From contig JBMNFB010000006.1 in assembly GCA_050949085.1 (NCBI GenBank), positions 1 to 26,730 on the forward strand: a stretch of 26,730 bases of DNA, written 5' to 3'. Positions 1 to 6,675 of the stretch are shown here, one piece after another. Under the pieces are notes generated by a model. The model was not told where the DNA came from, made no database searches, and saw only the letters and a list, made by a program, of their open reading frames with translations. Source of the stretch: JBMNFB01 sp050949085. Its GTDB lineage: Bacteria; Bacillota; UBA994; UBA5500. Position 1 is the first letter of the stretch. Each line of letters starts with the position of its first letter. A program made the position numbers and the translations under genes.

Positions 1-1
1 T

Positions 2-427
2 CGCGATCCGCAGGAAGTAACCGTCGTCCTCTACTTCGCTGACGCCGAGGCCATGTACGTCTGGCCGGAAGAGCGCGTCGTGGAGCAAGGCGACGAGAGC
101 CTGCCCGAACTCTTGATCAACGAACTCATCGCCGGGCCTACCAGCGACGACCTGCACGTCACCATCCCGGAAGAGACCAAACTGCTCGGGATCAGCATTG
201 AAGACGGCGTCGCTTTTGTCGACTTCTCCGAGGAAATCAGGACGAAGCACTGGGGTGGCTCAGCCGGCGAGCTGATGACCGTCGGCTCCATTGTCAACAC
301 CCTGACCGAACTGCCTGAGATTGAGGCCGTGCAGCTCCTGGTCGACGGCAAGGTAGAAGACGCCATCTGGGGCCACGGCGTTACGTCAGAGCCAATTGAG
401 CGGATGGAAGACCTGATCGGAGAGTAA
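2..427 (+). CDS. GerMN-domain protein, 5' partial
   Basis: The reading frame is open from the window edge and ends at TAA 425-427; the first in-frame ATG is at 53 but the frame runs upstream of it, so the true start lies outside. The 141 visible residues match the GerMN domain pattern: a strand ending VVLYFADAE, then LINELIAGP, then IEDGVAFVDFSEE, then the GGSAGELMTVGSIVNTL helix and a final VQLLVDGKVE strand. In the family this domain occurs in GerM-type sporulation/germination lipoproteins and in other exported proteins. The N-terminal signal or lipobox, expected upstream, is not in the window. A strong terminator follows directly, so this is the last gene of its transcript. Domain assignment is by recognition of the motif order; the cellular role is inferred. 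Confidence 0.8.
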   Translation, partial: RDPQEVTVVLYFADAEAMYVWPEERVVEQGDESLPELLINELIAGPTSDDLHVTIPEETKLLGISIEDGVAFVDFSEEIRTKHWGGSAGELMTVGSIVNTLTELPEIEAVQLLVDGKVEDAIWGHGVTSEPIERMEDLIGE

Positions 428-456
428 ACAAGACAGATAATCCCGCAGCAGCAGAA

Positions 457-496
457 CGCCCCGGCCTCCCCCGATATGGGTTGGCCGGGGCGTTTC
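457..496 (+). terminator. Intrinsic terminator after GerMN gene
   Basis: A perfect 10-bp stem CGCCCCGGCC (457-466) / GGCCGGGGCG (483-492) with a 16-nt loop is followed by TTTCACGTTT. It sits 30 nt after the GerMN stop codon, so it most likely ends that transcript. Confidence 0.8.
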
Positions 497-573
497 ACGT
501 TTCCTTCCCCTGCGATGCTATCTATCTCAGTAACGCCTTGCAGTTCACTCACGATGCCAGCCCAGCAACCAAA

Positions 574-848
574 ATGTGGGGCCTTGTGGCACTGGTATTG
601 GGCATCTGCGGATTGATCATCAGCCTGTCCAGGGTTGCCTCGTCGAATAATAAACCGAGACGGACGGTTCTTGCCCTCATCACTCTGGTTCAAGTGCCAG
701 CGATTATCTTGTGGTGGATGTTTCGCGGCACTCAGATCGCTGATGCTGCGGGGCTGGACCTATCGGACATTGGTTCTGGGCTATTCTGCACGTCTTGTTA
801 TTCATATTGGCAATTCATACCTTCTGGAACTGTTCGAGTGAAACCTAG
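574..848 (+). pseudogene. Small polytopic membrane protein, frameshifted
   Basis: From ATG 574 the frame encodes two hydrophobic segments (LVALVLGICGLIISL and VLALITLVQVPAIILWWMF) separated by a basic loop SSNNKPRR, as in a real membrane protein. Near position 775-780 the hydrophobic pattern moves to another frame, which reads AILHVLLFILAIHTFW and then stops at TAG 846-848. A one-base loss would join the pieces into a three-helix protein of about 90 residues. There is no ribosome binding site before ATG 574, and the frame reads back into the terminator at 457-496, so the 5' end may also be lost. I do not recognise the family. It ends just before the left edge of duplicated copy A, so the duplication or insertion may have damaged it. 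Confidence 0.4.
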
Positions 849-881
849 CCATACTATCATTGTTGAATTTCAAAACACCTC

Positions 882-911
882 TTGACACTGGGTCTGTCTT
901 CCAGATATACT
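882..911 (+). promoter_or_regulatory. Sigma-70/sigma-A type promoter, copy A
   Basis: TTGACA (882-887) and TATACT (906-911) are separated by 18 bp. The -35 is perfect and the -10 differs from TATAAT at one base. The same elements and spacing occur in copy B at 6439-6468. Transcription would start at about 918, at the 5' edge of the riboswitch aptamer. Confidence 0.75.
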
Positions 912-913
912 AA

Positions 914-1024
914 CCGAAATATCTCGAAGCGCGCCTAGGGTGCCGTGCCATGTTGGTTGGCAGGCTGGTCCGAGCGGCGCGGGCCCGGATGATGCGGGTA
1001 CACCGTGGGTAGAAAAGACCCCAG
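914..1024 (+). promoter_or_regulatory. ykkC-class riboswitch aptamer, copy A (partly degraded)
   Basis: The conserved ykkC-class blocks are present in order: CTAGGG (935-940), GGCTGGTCCGAG (963-974), ACACCG (1000-1005) and a GGGT-AGAAAAG-ACCC helix-loop (1007-1021). The basal helix CGCGCC (930-935) / GGCGCG (976-981) is intact. The first hairpin is TGCCA/TGGCA here against a longer TGCCGAC/GTCGGCA in copy B, so the stem is kept although sequence differs. Two signs of decay: the invariant GGGTTCCG reads GGGTGCCG, and the second hairpin has only four pairs (984-987/995-998) against six in copy B. It now leads into a pseudogene operon. Confidence 0.75.
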
Positions 1025-1061
1025 CGGCAAGTTCGATGGAACTGCTGCCTGGGGTCTTTTT
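1013..1061 (+). terminator. Riboswitch expression-platform terminator, copy A
   Basis: AAAAGACCCCAG (1013-1024) pairs with CTGGGGTCTTTT (1049-1060); an inner GTTC/GAAC-type pairing extends the stem, and a run of five T follows (1057-1061). The 5' arm is the same GACCCC that closes the last aptamer helix, so the two structures are mutually exclusive. That is the usual arrangement for ligand-stabilised antitermination. Confidence 0.8.
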
Positions 1062-1111
1062 GTTATCCCGGTAGAGATAAGAACAGGCGACCACTTCTGG
1101 AGGTGAACCAA

Positions 1112-1580
1112 ATGACAGCGATTGAGATTAGGGGCTCTACAAGGAATTCTGGCGGCAGCAGAAGGCCGCGGGGCTGCTGGGCAATCTGCGCAGCCTCTAT
1201 AAAAAGCAGGGCGAGAGCGTCGTGGCGGTGAAGCCGCTACATCTATCTGTCGAGGCCGGTGAGACGCTGGCCTTTATCGGCCCGAACGGCGCCGACAGCT
1301 TTCACCTGCTGGGCCGTATCTATGGACTGAATGACAAGGACAGCCGGCGGCGCCAGGCAGAGCTTATAGAGTGGTTTGAGCTGAAAGAGTTCTTCCATGT
1401 GCCGGTGCGCAAGCTCTCGCTGGGGCACCGCATGCGCTGCGAGCTGGCGGCCGCCCTGCTGCATTGGCCTCGATGAGCCCACCATCGGCCTGGACGTGGT
1501 GGCGCGGCGCAAGATGCGCGATCTGATCAAAAGCATCAACCAGGTGGATGGAGTCACCGTCTTCCTGACCTCGCATGGTG
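1112..1580 (+). pseudogene. Degraded COG4586-type ABC transporter ATPase, copy A
   Basis: The start is ATG 1112 behind GGAGGTGA (1099-1106), colinear with the intact gene at 6676. Damage relative to that gene: one G is lost from a G-run near 1131-1135 (frameshift at residue 8). Exactly 165 bp (55 codons, copy B residues 62-116) are deleted at 1291, removing the GKST part of Walker A and the Q-loop region. About 14 bp are lost near 1470, removing the hydrophobic strand of Walker B and shifting frame again. At about 1576-1580 the gene is joined to the second permease by a ~1.35 kb deletion. The signature region KLSLGHRMRCELAA and the D-loop remain. No functional ATPase can be made. Confidence 0.9.
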
Positions 1581-1806
1581 GGGGTTCTCGACCGGGGGGT
1601 TTGGTTTGGCGGCCATCTTCTGCGGCAACAGCTACCACTTCGGCGAACTGATCGCCGGTGGGCAGCTGGATTATTATCTGGCTTTGCCGAAAAACCCCCT
1701 GCTGCATATTCTGGTCAGCCGCATGGATATGTCCGGGGCGGGCGACCTGATCTTCGGCCTGCTGATGGGAGCGCTGGGCTGCTACGCCACCGGGGGCAAC
1801 TATCTC
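1581..1806 (+). pseudogene. COG3694-type ABC permease fragment, copy A
   Basis: About 75 codons matching the middle of the intact permease at 8473-9267 are present (CGNSYHFGELIAGGQLDYYL, then NPLLHILVSRM and GAGDLIFGLLMGALGCYAT). The 5' end is fused to the ATPase remnant. The 3' end stops at about 1801-1806, where sequence jumps to the 10 bp just downstream of the beta-propeller stop codon. The whole first permease gene (COG4587 type) is missing between the two remnants. Confidence 0.85.
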
Positions 1807-1813
1807 ACGAACG

Positions 1814-2863
1814 CTACTTCGGAAGACGCAGGACACGAATGCTGTTCCCACTAACCACCAACAGCTGATCTCCATGTAGGGCGAGGTCACGGATAACATC
1901 CTTGCCTGGCAGCGACATACTGCCGACTACATCGCCGTTTTGCCGCAATATGTGGATTGTATCCCCACTTTGAACGAGCAGCCGATCATCATCCAGGCGC
2001 ATCGGTGTAAAATGGGTTAAGCCGGTTTTGAACGCTTGCTGCCACAAAACCTCGCCTGTCCCCATGTCCAGGGCGTTTAGCTGTCCTGAGAATGAAGCTA
2101 TGAAGACTCGTTCTTCGGTTAGCAGAGCTTGCGCCCCGTCTCCACCAGTATCCGGTAGGGTAGCCCTCCACCTTGTGAACAATGACGGATACTCCAAAGC
2201 TACCACGCGTGTATGCTCCAGTTCATCGCTGAACGCCAGCACGGTTGCCTGGTTGGCGCCTAAGAATGCGATGGGAAATCCAACGTCGATCCGAGACATG
2301 TCCTTTCCGCTAACGGAGTCCAGCACATGGACATACCCGTCCAGGTCACCGACGAGCAACTGGCTACCGATCGGAACAGGGGAAGCAATGACTCGGCTGC
2401 CAAGCTCGAGCATCCACTTCACGTCGCCTGTCTGGGCGTCCAGCGAATAAACCACACCATTGAGAGTGGCAGCAAAAATGCTTCCACCAGCCAGTACGGG
2501 TAGCGCTGTTAGGTGGCCTGCCAGCTCACGCGTCCAGCGCAATACTCCTGAATCAGCCTGCAGACAGAATATGCTGCTGCCGCCAGCGCAGAGAACGGCT
2601 TCTCCCGCCCCAAAAAGCGTGGTGATCTCAATGGCATCCGTGGATAGCTTTGTCTCCCATAACTTGCGACCTGTCATTAGCGACAGCGCCCCTGCCTCTC
2701 TCGTGAAATCGGTTCCATAGTAGACACTATCATTGAACGCCAGCAAGCTCGATAATGAACCCTCACGATGAGCATAGAGGGGACGCCGCCAATAGCCGAA
2801 GGCCAGACACAGGCAGGTCACCGCTACCAGTACCAGTAGCAGCCATCGAGTGCATCGTTTCAT
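1814..2863 (-). CDS. Membrane-anchored or exported PQQ-type beta-propeller protein
   Basis: The product has 349 residues. An N-terminal positive patch MKRCTR plus the hydrophobic segment WLLLVLVAVTCLCLAFGYW form a signal anchor. The rest is a run of blades with the PQQ/quinoprotein-like pattern 'G.VYSLDAQTGDVKW', 'GYVHVLDSVSGKD', 'GQLNALDMGTGEVLWQQ', as in BamB-like and PQQ-dehydrogenase-like repeats. No catalytic dehydrogenase residues are recognisable, so a binding or scaffold role at the cell surface is inferred. The ATG at 2863 lies one base after the TAA of the upstream secreted-protein gene, so the two are probably translationally coupled. The gene converges on the ABC pseudogenes and its stop TAG (1814-1816) is 8 bp from them. 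Its last ~40 codons also exist as a remnant at 9416-9545. Confidence 0.85.
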   Translation of the reverse strand: MKRCTRWLLLVLVAVTCLCLAFGYWRRPLYAHREGSLSSLLAFNDSVYYGTDFTREAGALSLMTGRKLWETKLSTDAIEITTLFGAGEAVLCAGGSSIFCLQADSGVLRWTRELAGHLTALPVLAGGSIFAATLNGVVYSLDAQTGDVKWMLELGSRVIASPVPIGSQLLVGDLDGYVHVLDSVSGKDMSRIDVGFPIAFLGANQATVLAFSDELEHTRVVALEYPSLFTRWRATLPDTGGDGAQALLTEERVFIASFSGQLNALDMGTGEVLWQQAFKTGLTHFTPMRLDDDRLLVQSGDTIHILRQNGDVVGSMSLPGKDVIRDLALHGDQLLVVSGNSIRVLRLPK

Positions 2864-2864
2864 C

Positions 2865-4181
2865 TTAGGGCTTCCATGTTTCGTAGAAGGAAATAGGTAT
2901 TACCTCGGTATAGGCAGGGACGATAACCCAGTCATTAAGCTTGCTGTCCCACGTCAAATATTCGTAGACGATTCTCCCTGCAACACAATGTATCCAAGCT
3001 GTACTTTCATGATGCAAAGCGTCCCACCCTAAGGTGAAGGGCATACCTCCCTCTGGATAGGCATACGAGTTTCGTAGGCTTTGCTCTGACGTCAATGTTG
3101 CCGGAAAGGCAATTGATTGGACGTCAGCACCACCTATGCGCCACAGTATTTCGTCGTTCCCATAGTTTCCATCCCAATTCCTTACCGTTACGTTCGATGA
3201 TGAGAGGGCGATGCCTCTCGCCAACCCAAGAATAACCCCAGCCCTCTCCAACTCAGGGTCCAAGCTCATGAGACCAATCATCAAGTCTACGGAAACAGAC
3301 TCCAGAATACTCGTGGTAGGCTGAGGGTTAAAAAGCCAGATCTGACCATCAGCGCGCGTAAGGCTTTCATTACGCAGTCTGGCGTCAACCTGCACTTGCG
3401 ACAAGGCTATGTAGTCCGAGTTCAGCCATGTCTTTACTTCTTCAGGTCTCGTCCAGATTCGGACTTGCAGAAGCCCCCTTGCATTACCCAAGTAATTGGG
3501 GGGATATGAGTACAGGTTGATGATCCCTGTGCACGCGTCTGTACTCACACCGTTGATCTGCGAAAATAGCTCTGTGGAATAATGCTCCCGATGGCTATTG
3601 GGATCCGAACCGAGATCCATGATCTCTATTGGTTCCTGCGGTGCACCATTCTGTGGAGAAACAGGGCCTACGTTCGCTGTGCCGCATACAGATGTGGCGA
3701 CGTCTTTGAAGTAATCTATAAACTGCCTGCTATAGTAGTTATCATAAATGTCACCAAAGGCGAGGTAACTAGCACCCATCCCATCGACAACCAAGACACA
3801 AGTCTTGCCGCCAGGACTTATCTCAACGCGCAGAGCAGCATCCTTGACCCCCATCTGTGTTTCAATATGCCCCAGCATAGTGCCATAGAGCAACTGCTCA
3901 TTTTTCAAGAAAGCGTTAAGCTCGCCACTCACTTCAAACGAATAGTTTCCTCGAGCTGAAACAATCTCGCCCCGAAAAACAGAGTTCTTGGGGTCGATCT
4001 TGCCACGGAGGGCATATACGTCTCCGCCGAAAAGCTGATCAGAAAAAGACTTTGGCCCTGCACTAGCCAAGGCGGCAGACAGAACTACTTCTGTGGGACT
4101 GTCCTTGTATGCCAAAGTAGGGGAGCAAAAGGCCAACAGCAGAAAGAGACCTGTCAGTAGCACGACCGCTTTTCTAAACAA
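2865..4181 (-). CDS. Secreted protein of unknown function
   Basis: The product has 438 residues. The start is TTG at 4181, chosen because a perfect AGGAGG (complement of 4191-4196) lies 9 bases upstream and a textbook signal peptide follows: MFRKA, a hydrophobic VVLLTGLFLLLAFC core and cleavage after SPTLA. The mature protein shows no repeats, no further membrane segment and no zinc motif. It has few cysteines (for example DACTG and WIHCVAG). I do not recognise a family. The TAA stop is one base from the ATG of the beta-propeller gene, so the pair forms an operon, and a functional link at the cell surface is likely. The G+C content is lower than in the neighbouring ABC genes, judging by codon choice (many AT-ending codons). 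Confidence 0.75.
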   Translation of the reverse strand: MFRKAVVLLTGLFLLLAFCSPTLAYKDSPTEVVLSAALASAGPKSFSDQLFGGDVYALRGKIDPKNSVFRGEIVSARGNYSFEVSGELNAFLKNEQLLYGTMLGHIETQMGVKDAALRVEISPGGKTCVLVVDGMGASYLAFGDIYDNYYSRQFIDYFKDVATSVCGTANVGPVSPQNGAPQEPIEIMDLGSDPNSHREHYSTELFSQINGVSTDACTGIINLYSYPPNYLGNARGLLQVRIWTRPEEVKTWLNSDYIALSQVQVDARLRNESLTRADGQIWLFNPQPTTSILESVSVDLMIGLMSLDPELERAGVILGLARGIALSSSNVTVRNWDGNYGNDEILWRIGGADVQSIAFPATLTSEQSLRNSYAYPEGGMPFTLGWDALHHESTAWIHCVAGRIVYEYLTWDSKLNDWVIVPAYTEVIPISFYETWKP

Positions 4182-4951
4182 TTAACTTAACCTCCTTATC
4201 ACATCATAACAGCATATTCCAATTGGAATAGACTCGCTTCGCGTTCCCTACCAGGTTAACGTTAAGGAGGATCGAGCCGCCCCCTGATAACCCAGGCAAT
4301 GTAATACGTCAAACCGCTGGACTACTAACAAGCGCCAGACGGAGTACAATGCGATGCTTGAACATATTCGGGTGAATCAAACACCATCGCCGCAACGTAA
4401 AGGCGTCACAACTGCTGGCACTGCAAAACTAAGTCATCCACTCCTTTAGGTTTTCTGCCTAAGTTGACGTCTCTACTGTGCTCACATAATGCACTGAATC
4501 CAGAAGCACTGGGTAATCGGATCGAGACTACGCACGGTGACGTTCGTTTGAAGCCCTGGCCCAGCCAGTGCGGAATCCTGAATCACACCGTTCGGATAAC
4601 GCTCCACCAATAGAAGGCTGGATCGACCCATCGCTTACCAACTTCGGGCAAGTCGGAGACTATGCGTGGCAGGATTCCCACGGCACGACCCAACTCAGTT
4701 TAGTCGCAATCAAACACGGTAATTCCACCGTAGCTCTGGGCAAGCCTGGTTGAGACCACCATCGGCCACCTGAATTAGGTCAATACCAGCACCGGCGCCA
4801 GTCTCGATGAGCTGACAAAGCCAGAGAAAATGCTGGCGTACAATGCGCCGACCACTACGCACACTGGCTCGCAAGAGGGTGTTCCATGCCGTACACCCCC
4901 TCTTGTCGTAATTCACTACATATTATATCTATTTCTGAAGTGTTGGTCAAT
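4182..4951. other. Gene-poor stretch, no convincing gene
   Basis: About 770 bp with no long conserved reading frame on either strand. The only notable items are the ribosome binding site of the leftward secreted-protein gene at 4191-4196 and short open runs. One run at 4568-4753 (61 codons) has no ribosome binding site. Another at about 4780-4922 reads TSTGASLDELTKPEKMLAY and could be a remnant of an old gene tail. Composition is lower in G+C than the flanks. The promoter of the leftward operon must lie near 4200-4260 but I see no strong -35/-10 pair. Confidence 0.5.
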
Positions 4952-5368
4952 CTACCTGATGCTGGTCAGCGAATCACCTGCAGACAAAGGGGCGGGGTGC
5001 TGTCCCCGCCCTTTTCCTTCTGTTGTTTCAATTTCACAATAGCGGCCAGACGGTAGCATCTCGTCTGGCAGGATCAGCCTTACGACCAGATAGTCTGTCT
5101 GTGATGGATAGTCGCTGACAGAACGGCCAAGCTTTTCCCTTGCCGCAGCCAGGGTAGTAAGAATCGTTTCAACCTCCCCTGGGTCAGTTATCGTCAGGCG
5201 CCCCTGGCTTTCTCCAGCGCTCCACTGTTCCATTTCGACAGACAGTACCGCGGTCGTAGCCGGGAGTGCAAGAGGTTGCAGCGTTGACAGCAGGCATACG
5301 GCTCCCGCAATCGCTGCCAGCAGAACCGCACACAACAGCCAAAACGTGCGCTTCCGGTAGCAAGGCAC
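4952..5368 (-). CDS. Small membrane-anchored protein, possibly DUF5301-like, odd C-terminus
   Basis: I chose the GTG at 5368 because GGGAGG lies 8 bases before it; an ATG at 5386 is in frame but has no ribosome binding site. The product begins with CYRKR and a hydrophobic segment (FWLLCAVLLAAIAGAVCLL), i.e. a signal anchor. It is followed by a region resembling DUF5301 proteins (ITDPGEVETILTTLAAA, then a VSDYP motif and TDYLVVRLIL). The final ~25 residues are translated through a strong terminator hairpin (4990-5011), which is not normal. In the neighbouring frame a TGA lies at 5036-5034 just before the hairpin, so a one-base indel near 5045-5060 may have extended the frame. The family link is tentative. 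Confidence 0.5.
   Translation of the reverse strand: MPCYRKRTFWLLCAVLLAAIAGAVCLLSTLQPLALPATTAVLSVEMEQWSAGESQGRLTITDPGEVETILTTLAAAREKLGRSVSDYPSQTDYLVVRLILPDEMLPSGRYCEIETTEGKGRGQHPAPLSAGDSLTSIR
4983..5011 (-). terminator. GC-rich intrinsic terminator
   Basis: GGGCGGGG (4990-4997) / CCCCGCCC (5004-5011) form a perfect 8-bp stem with a 6-nt loop. Read leftward it is followed by TTTGTCTG, matching the design of the pyruvate kinase terminator at 9552-9580. Read rightward it is followed by TTTTCCTTCTG, so it may act both ways. It lies inside the predicted C-terminus of the leftward gene. Confidence 0.7.
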
Positions 5369-5477
5369 CTTTTCCACCTCCCGCATTCATCAATAGTCGG
5401 CTTAAGCAGGCGACGAGCCAAAGCAGATGCACAAACAGCAGTGAGGCGTCGCGCCAAGTGTAACGCCTCACCTGCAA

Positions 5478-5680
5478 GTGCTTTCGGTGGCGCCGATCAT
5501 CGCCGAAACCATCCGCCGCATCAACCAGGGCGAATCGGTCAGCACACTTTTTCGCAGCTGATGGACCGCAGCCAACTGAAGATGAAATACGGGGACGAAC
5601 AGGTACTGGTCGTCCCCGCTGCTCTTATGACGGATCTGGCGGCTGGGGTGCAAGCAGCGAATCGGCTGGAAAGCCTTTAA
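5478..5680 (+). pseudogene. Unrecognised gene tail, frameshifted remnant
   Basis: The frame from 5478 reads SVAPIIAETIRRINQGES, which looks like real coding sequence, but stops after the T-run at 5550-5555. The next frame then reads QLMDRSQLKMKYGDEQ and VLVVPAALMTDLAAG, ending at TAA 5678-5680. Joining the two at the T5 homopolymer gives a continuous 65-70 residue tail with amphipathic helices. I do not recognise the family. There is no start or ribosome binding site, so the 5' part is missing. It lies between the small anchored protein and the IS110 remnant. Confidence 0.35.
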
Positions 5681-5713
5681 CTGGGAATTTCGCAGGGATT
5701 TTGGCAAAGGGGG

Positions 5714-6445
5714 TTATGCCTTCGCGCTATGCACCTTCCTTTCAGGCGTGTAGAGTTGGTTGTTGCGTAGCAGCGCATCGACCAGACTCACAAGTTTTCT
5801 TGCGGTTAAGACGAGGGCGCGTTTATGTTGGTGTTTAGGCACTTCGTTGTATTTCTTCCGGTAGTACTCTCCGAATTCGGGGGCGCGGTTCTTCACTGAG
5901 TTGGCAGCTTCAATCAGGTAGTAGCGCAGGAATCGGTTACCGGAGCGAATGCGCTTGGTATCTTCGGCCTCGAAAGAGCCGGACTGATGCCTATGCCAGG
6001 TAAGGCCAGCATACTTAGCCAGGGCAGCTTGGTTGCTGAAACGGTCAATGTCACCTATTTCAGCCAGGATACCGGCAGCGTAGACCCGACCTATGCCTGG
6101 AACAGAACGCAGGCACGTAGCCTCAGGGATCCCATCTAGAATGCGTTCAATTGCTTTGTCTAGATCCTTGAGTTGGCTCTGGATGCTGCGTATGGCCTGA
6201 ACGGAAGTACCAAGCACTAGATCAACAGAGTCTTCCATAGCCTTAGAAAGCCGGTACGATGCCCGGGCAGCCTTCTGAATGCAATTGGCAACTCGCTCAG
6301 GGTCGGGGAAGCGAATTGGAGAAACTGGCAATAAGGTTAAACTACCTACGTCATCGCACACGTGGTCACGTTTTTCAGCCGCGGTCGTGATTGGTAAGTC
6401 ATGCCGTTCCCTATTCTTTTGAATTCTCAAAACACCTCTTGACAC
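5714..6445 (-). pseudogene. IS110-family transposase, N-terminally truncated
   Basis: The C-terminal two thirds of an IS110-type transposase are present. A coiled-coil-like linker (SQLKDLDKAIERIL) is followed by the Transposase_20 domain with SVPGIGRVYAAGILAEIGDI, then AALAKYAGLTW, IRSGNRFLRYYLIEAANSV and HKRALVLTARKLV. Family members have about 400 residues. The N-terminal RuvC-like DEDD catalytic domain is missing, and recognisable similarity begins only near RFPDPERVANC (about 6310). The frame upstream of that (to 6445) is junk that runs into the riboswitch promoter. The IS110 5' non-coding end, which in this family carries the bridge RNA, is therefore lost and the element cannot move on its own. 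It abuts the left end of copy B, so it may mark the duplication boundary. Confidence 0.85.
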
Positions 6446-6468
6446 TGAGCCTGTCTTCCAGATATACT
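6439..6468 (+). promoter_or_regulatory. Sigma-70/sigma-A type promoter, copy B
   Basis: TTGACA (6439-6444), 18-bp spacer, TATACT (6463-6468). Both hexamers are identical to copy A although the spacer has diverged, which suggests the promoter has been under selection. It drives the riboswitch and the exporter operon. Confidence 0.8.
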
Positions 6469-6470
6469 AA

Positions 6471-6584
6471 CCGAAATATCTCGAAGCGCGCCTAGGGTTC
6501 CGTGCCGACGGGAGTGTCGGCAGGCTGGTCCGAGCGGCGCGGGCCCGCAGGGTGCGGGTACACCGTGGGTAGAAAAGACCCCAG
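6471..6584 (+). promoter_or_regulatory. ykkC-class riboswitch aptamer (variant), copy B
   Basis: All core blocks of the ykkC class are visible: CTAGGGTTCCG (6492-6502), GGCTGGTCCGAG (6523-6534), ACACCG (6560-6565) and a final GGGT-AGAAAAG-ACCC helix-loop (6567-6581). The helices are perfect: basal CGCGCC (6487-6492) / GGCGCG (6536-6541); TGCCGAC (6503-6509) / GTCGGCA (6516-6522); CCCGCA (6544-6549) / TGCGGG (6553-6558). Known ykkC subtypes bind guanidine, ppGpp, PRPP or nucleoside diphosphates, and ligand choice rests on few bases. The purine-rich GGGAGA tail that I remember after the last helix of guanidine-I members is replaced by CAGCGGCAAG. I therefore call the class with confidence but not the ligand. 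Confidence 0.88.
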
Positions 6585-6622
6585 CGGCAAGTTCGAAGGA
6601 ACTGCTGCCTGGGGTCTATTCT
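6573..6622 (+). terminator. Riboswitch terminator hairpin with weak U-run, copy B
   Basis: AAAAGACCCCAG (6573-6584) pairs with CTGGGGTCT (6609-6617), with inner AGTTC/GAACT pairing around a GAAG loop. The T-run found in copy A (five T) is here TCTATTCTGC, so termination may be leaky. The 5' arm overlaps the last aptamer helix. Confidence 0.7.
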
Positions 6623-6675
6623 GCTATACCCGCGCGGAGGTAGGCACAACCGAACAATCCGTGGAGGTGAACCAA

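Larger units (their letters stand above)
863..1935 (+). repeat. Duplicated locus, copy A
   Basis: This segment is colinear with 6418-9535. Shared parts in order are: the promoter, the ykkC-type riboswitch and terminator, the start of an ABC ATPase gene, a piece of the second permease gene, and the 3' end of a convergent beta-propeller gene. Relative to copy B it lacks about 165 bp (copy B 6859-7023), 14 bp (near 7200), about 1.35 kb (about 7320-8674) and about 0.5 kb (about 8905-9403). Left homology begins at the shared TGAATT next to CAAAACACCTC. The last shared part lies inside the propeller gene, which is full length here and only a tail in copy B. Confidence 0.85.

Noticed and set aside
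481..573. Start of the small membrane protein at 481
   Set aside because: The codons would lie in the right arm of the GerMN terminator and there is no ribosome binding site.
3780..3850. VLVVDGMGASYL in the secreted protein as an alkaline-phosphatase-superfamily motif
   Set aside because: Only this one motif resembles that superfamily; none of the other metal-binding Asp/His motifs are visible, so it is probably coincidence.
4568..4753. 61-codon frame in the gene-poor stretch
   Set aside because: It has no ribosome binding site, no recognisable motif and no operon context.
5591..5617. GGGGACGA/TCGTCCCC inverted repeat as a terminator or REP
   Set aside because: It lies inside the frame of the unrecognised gene tail with no T-run; probably chance within coding sequence.
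6502..6675. N-terminal extension of the ABC ATPase from ATG 6502
   Set aside because: This part is the riboswitch aptamer and terminator; the GTG at 6676 has a proper ribosome binding site and matches copy A's ATG.
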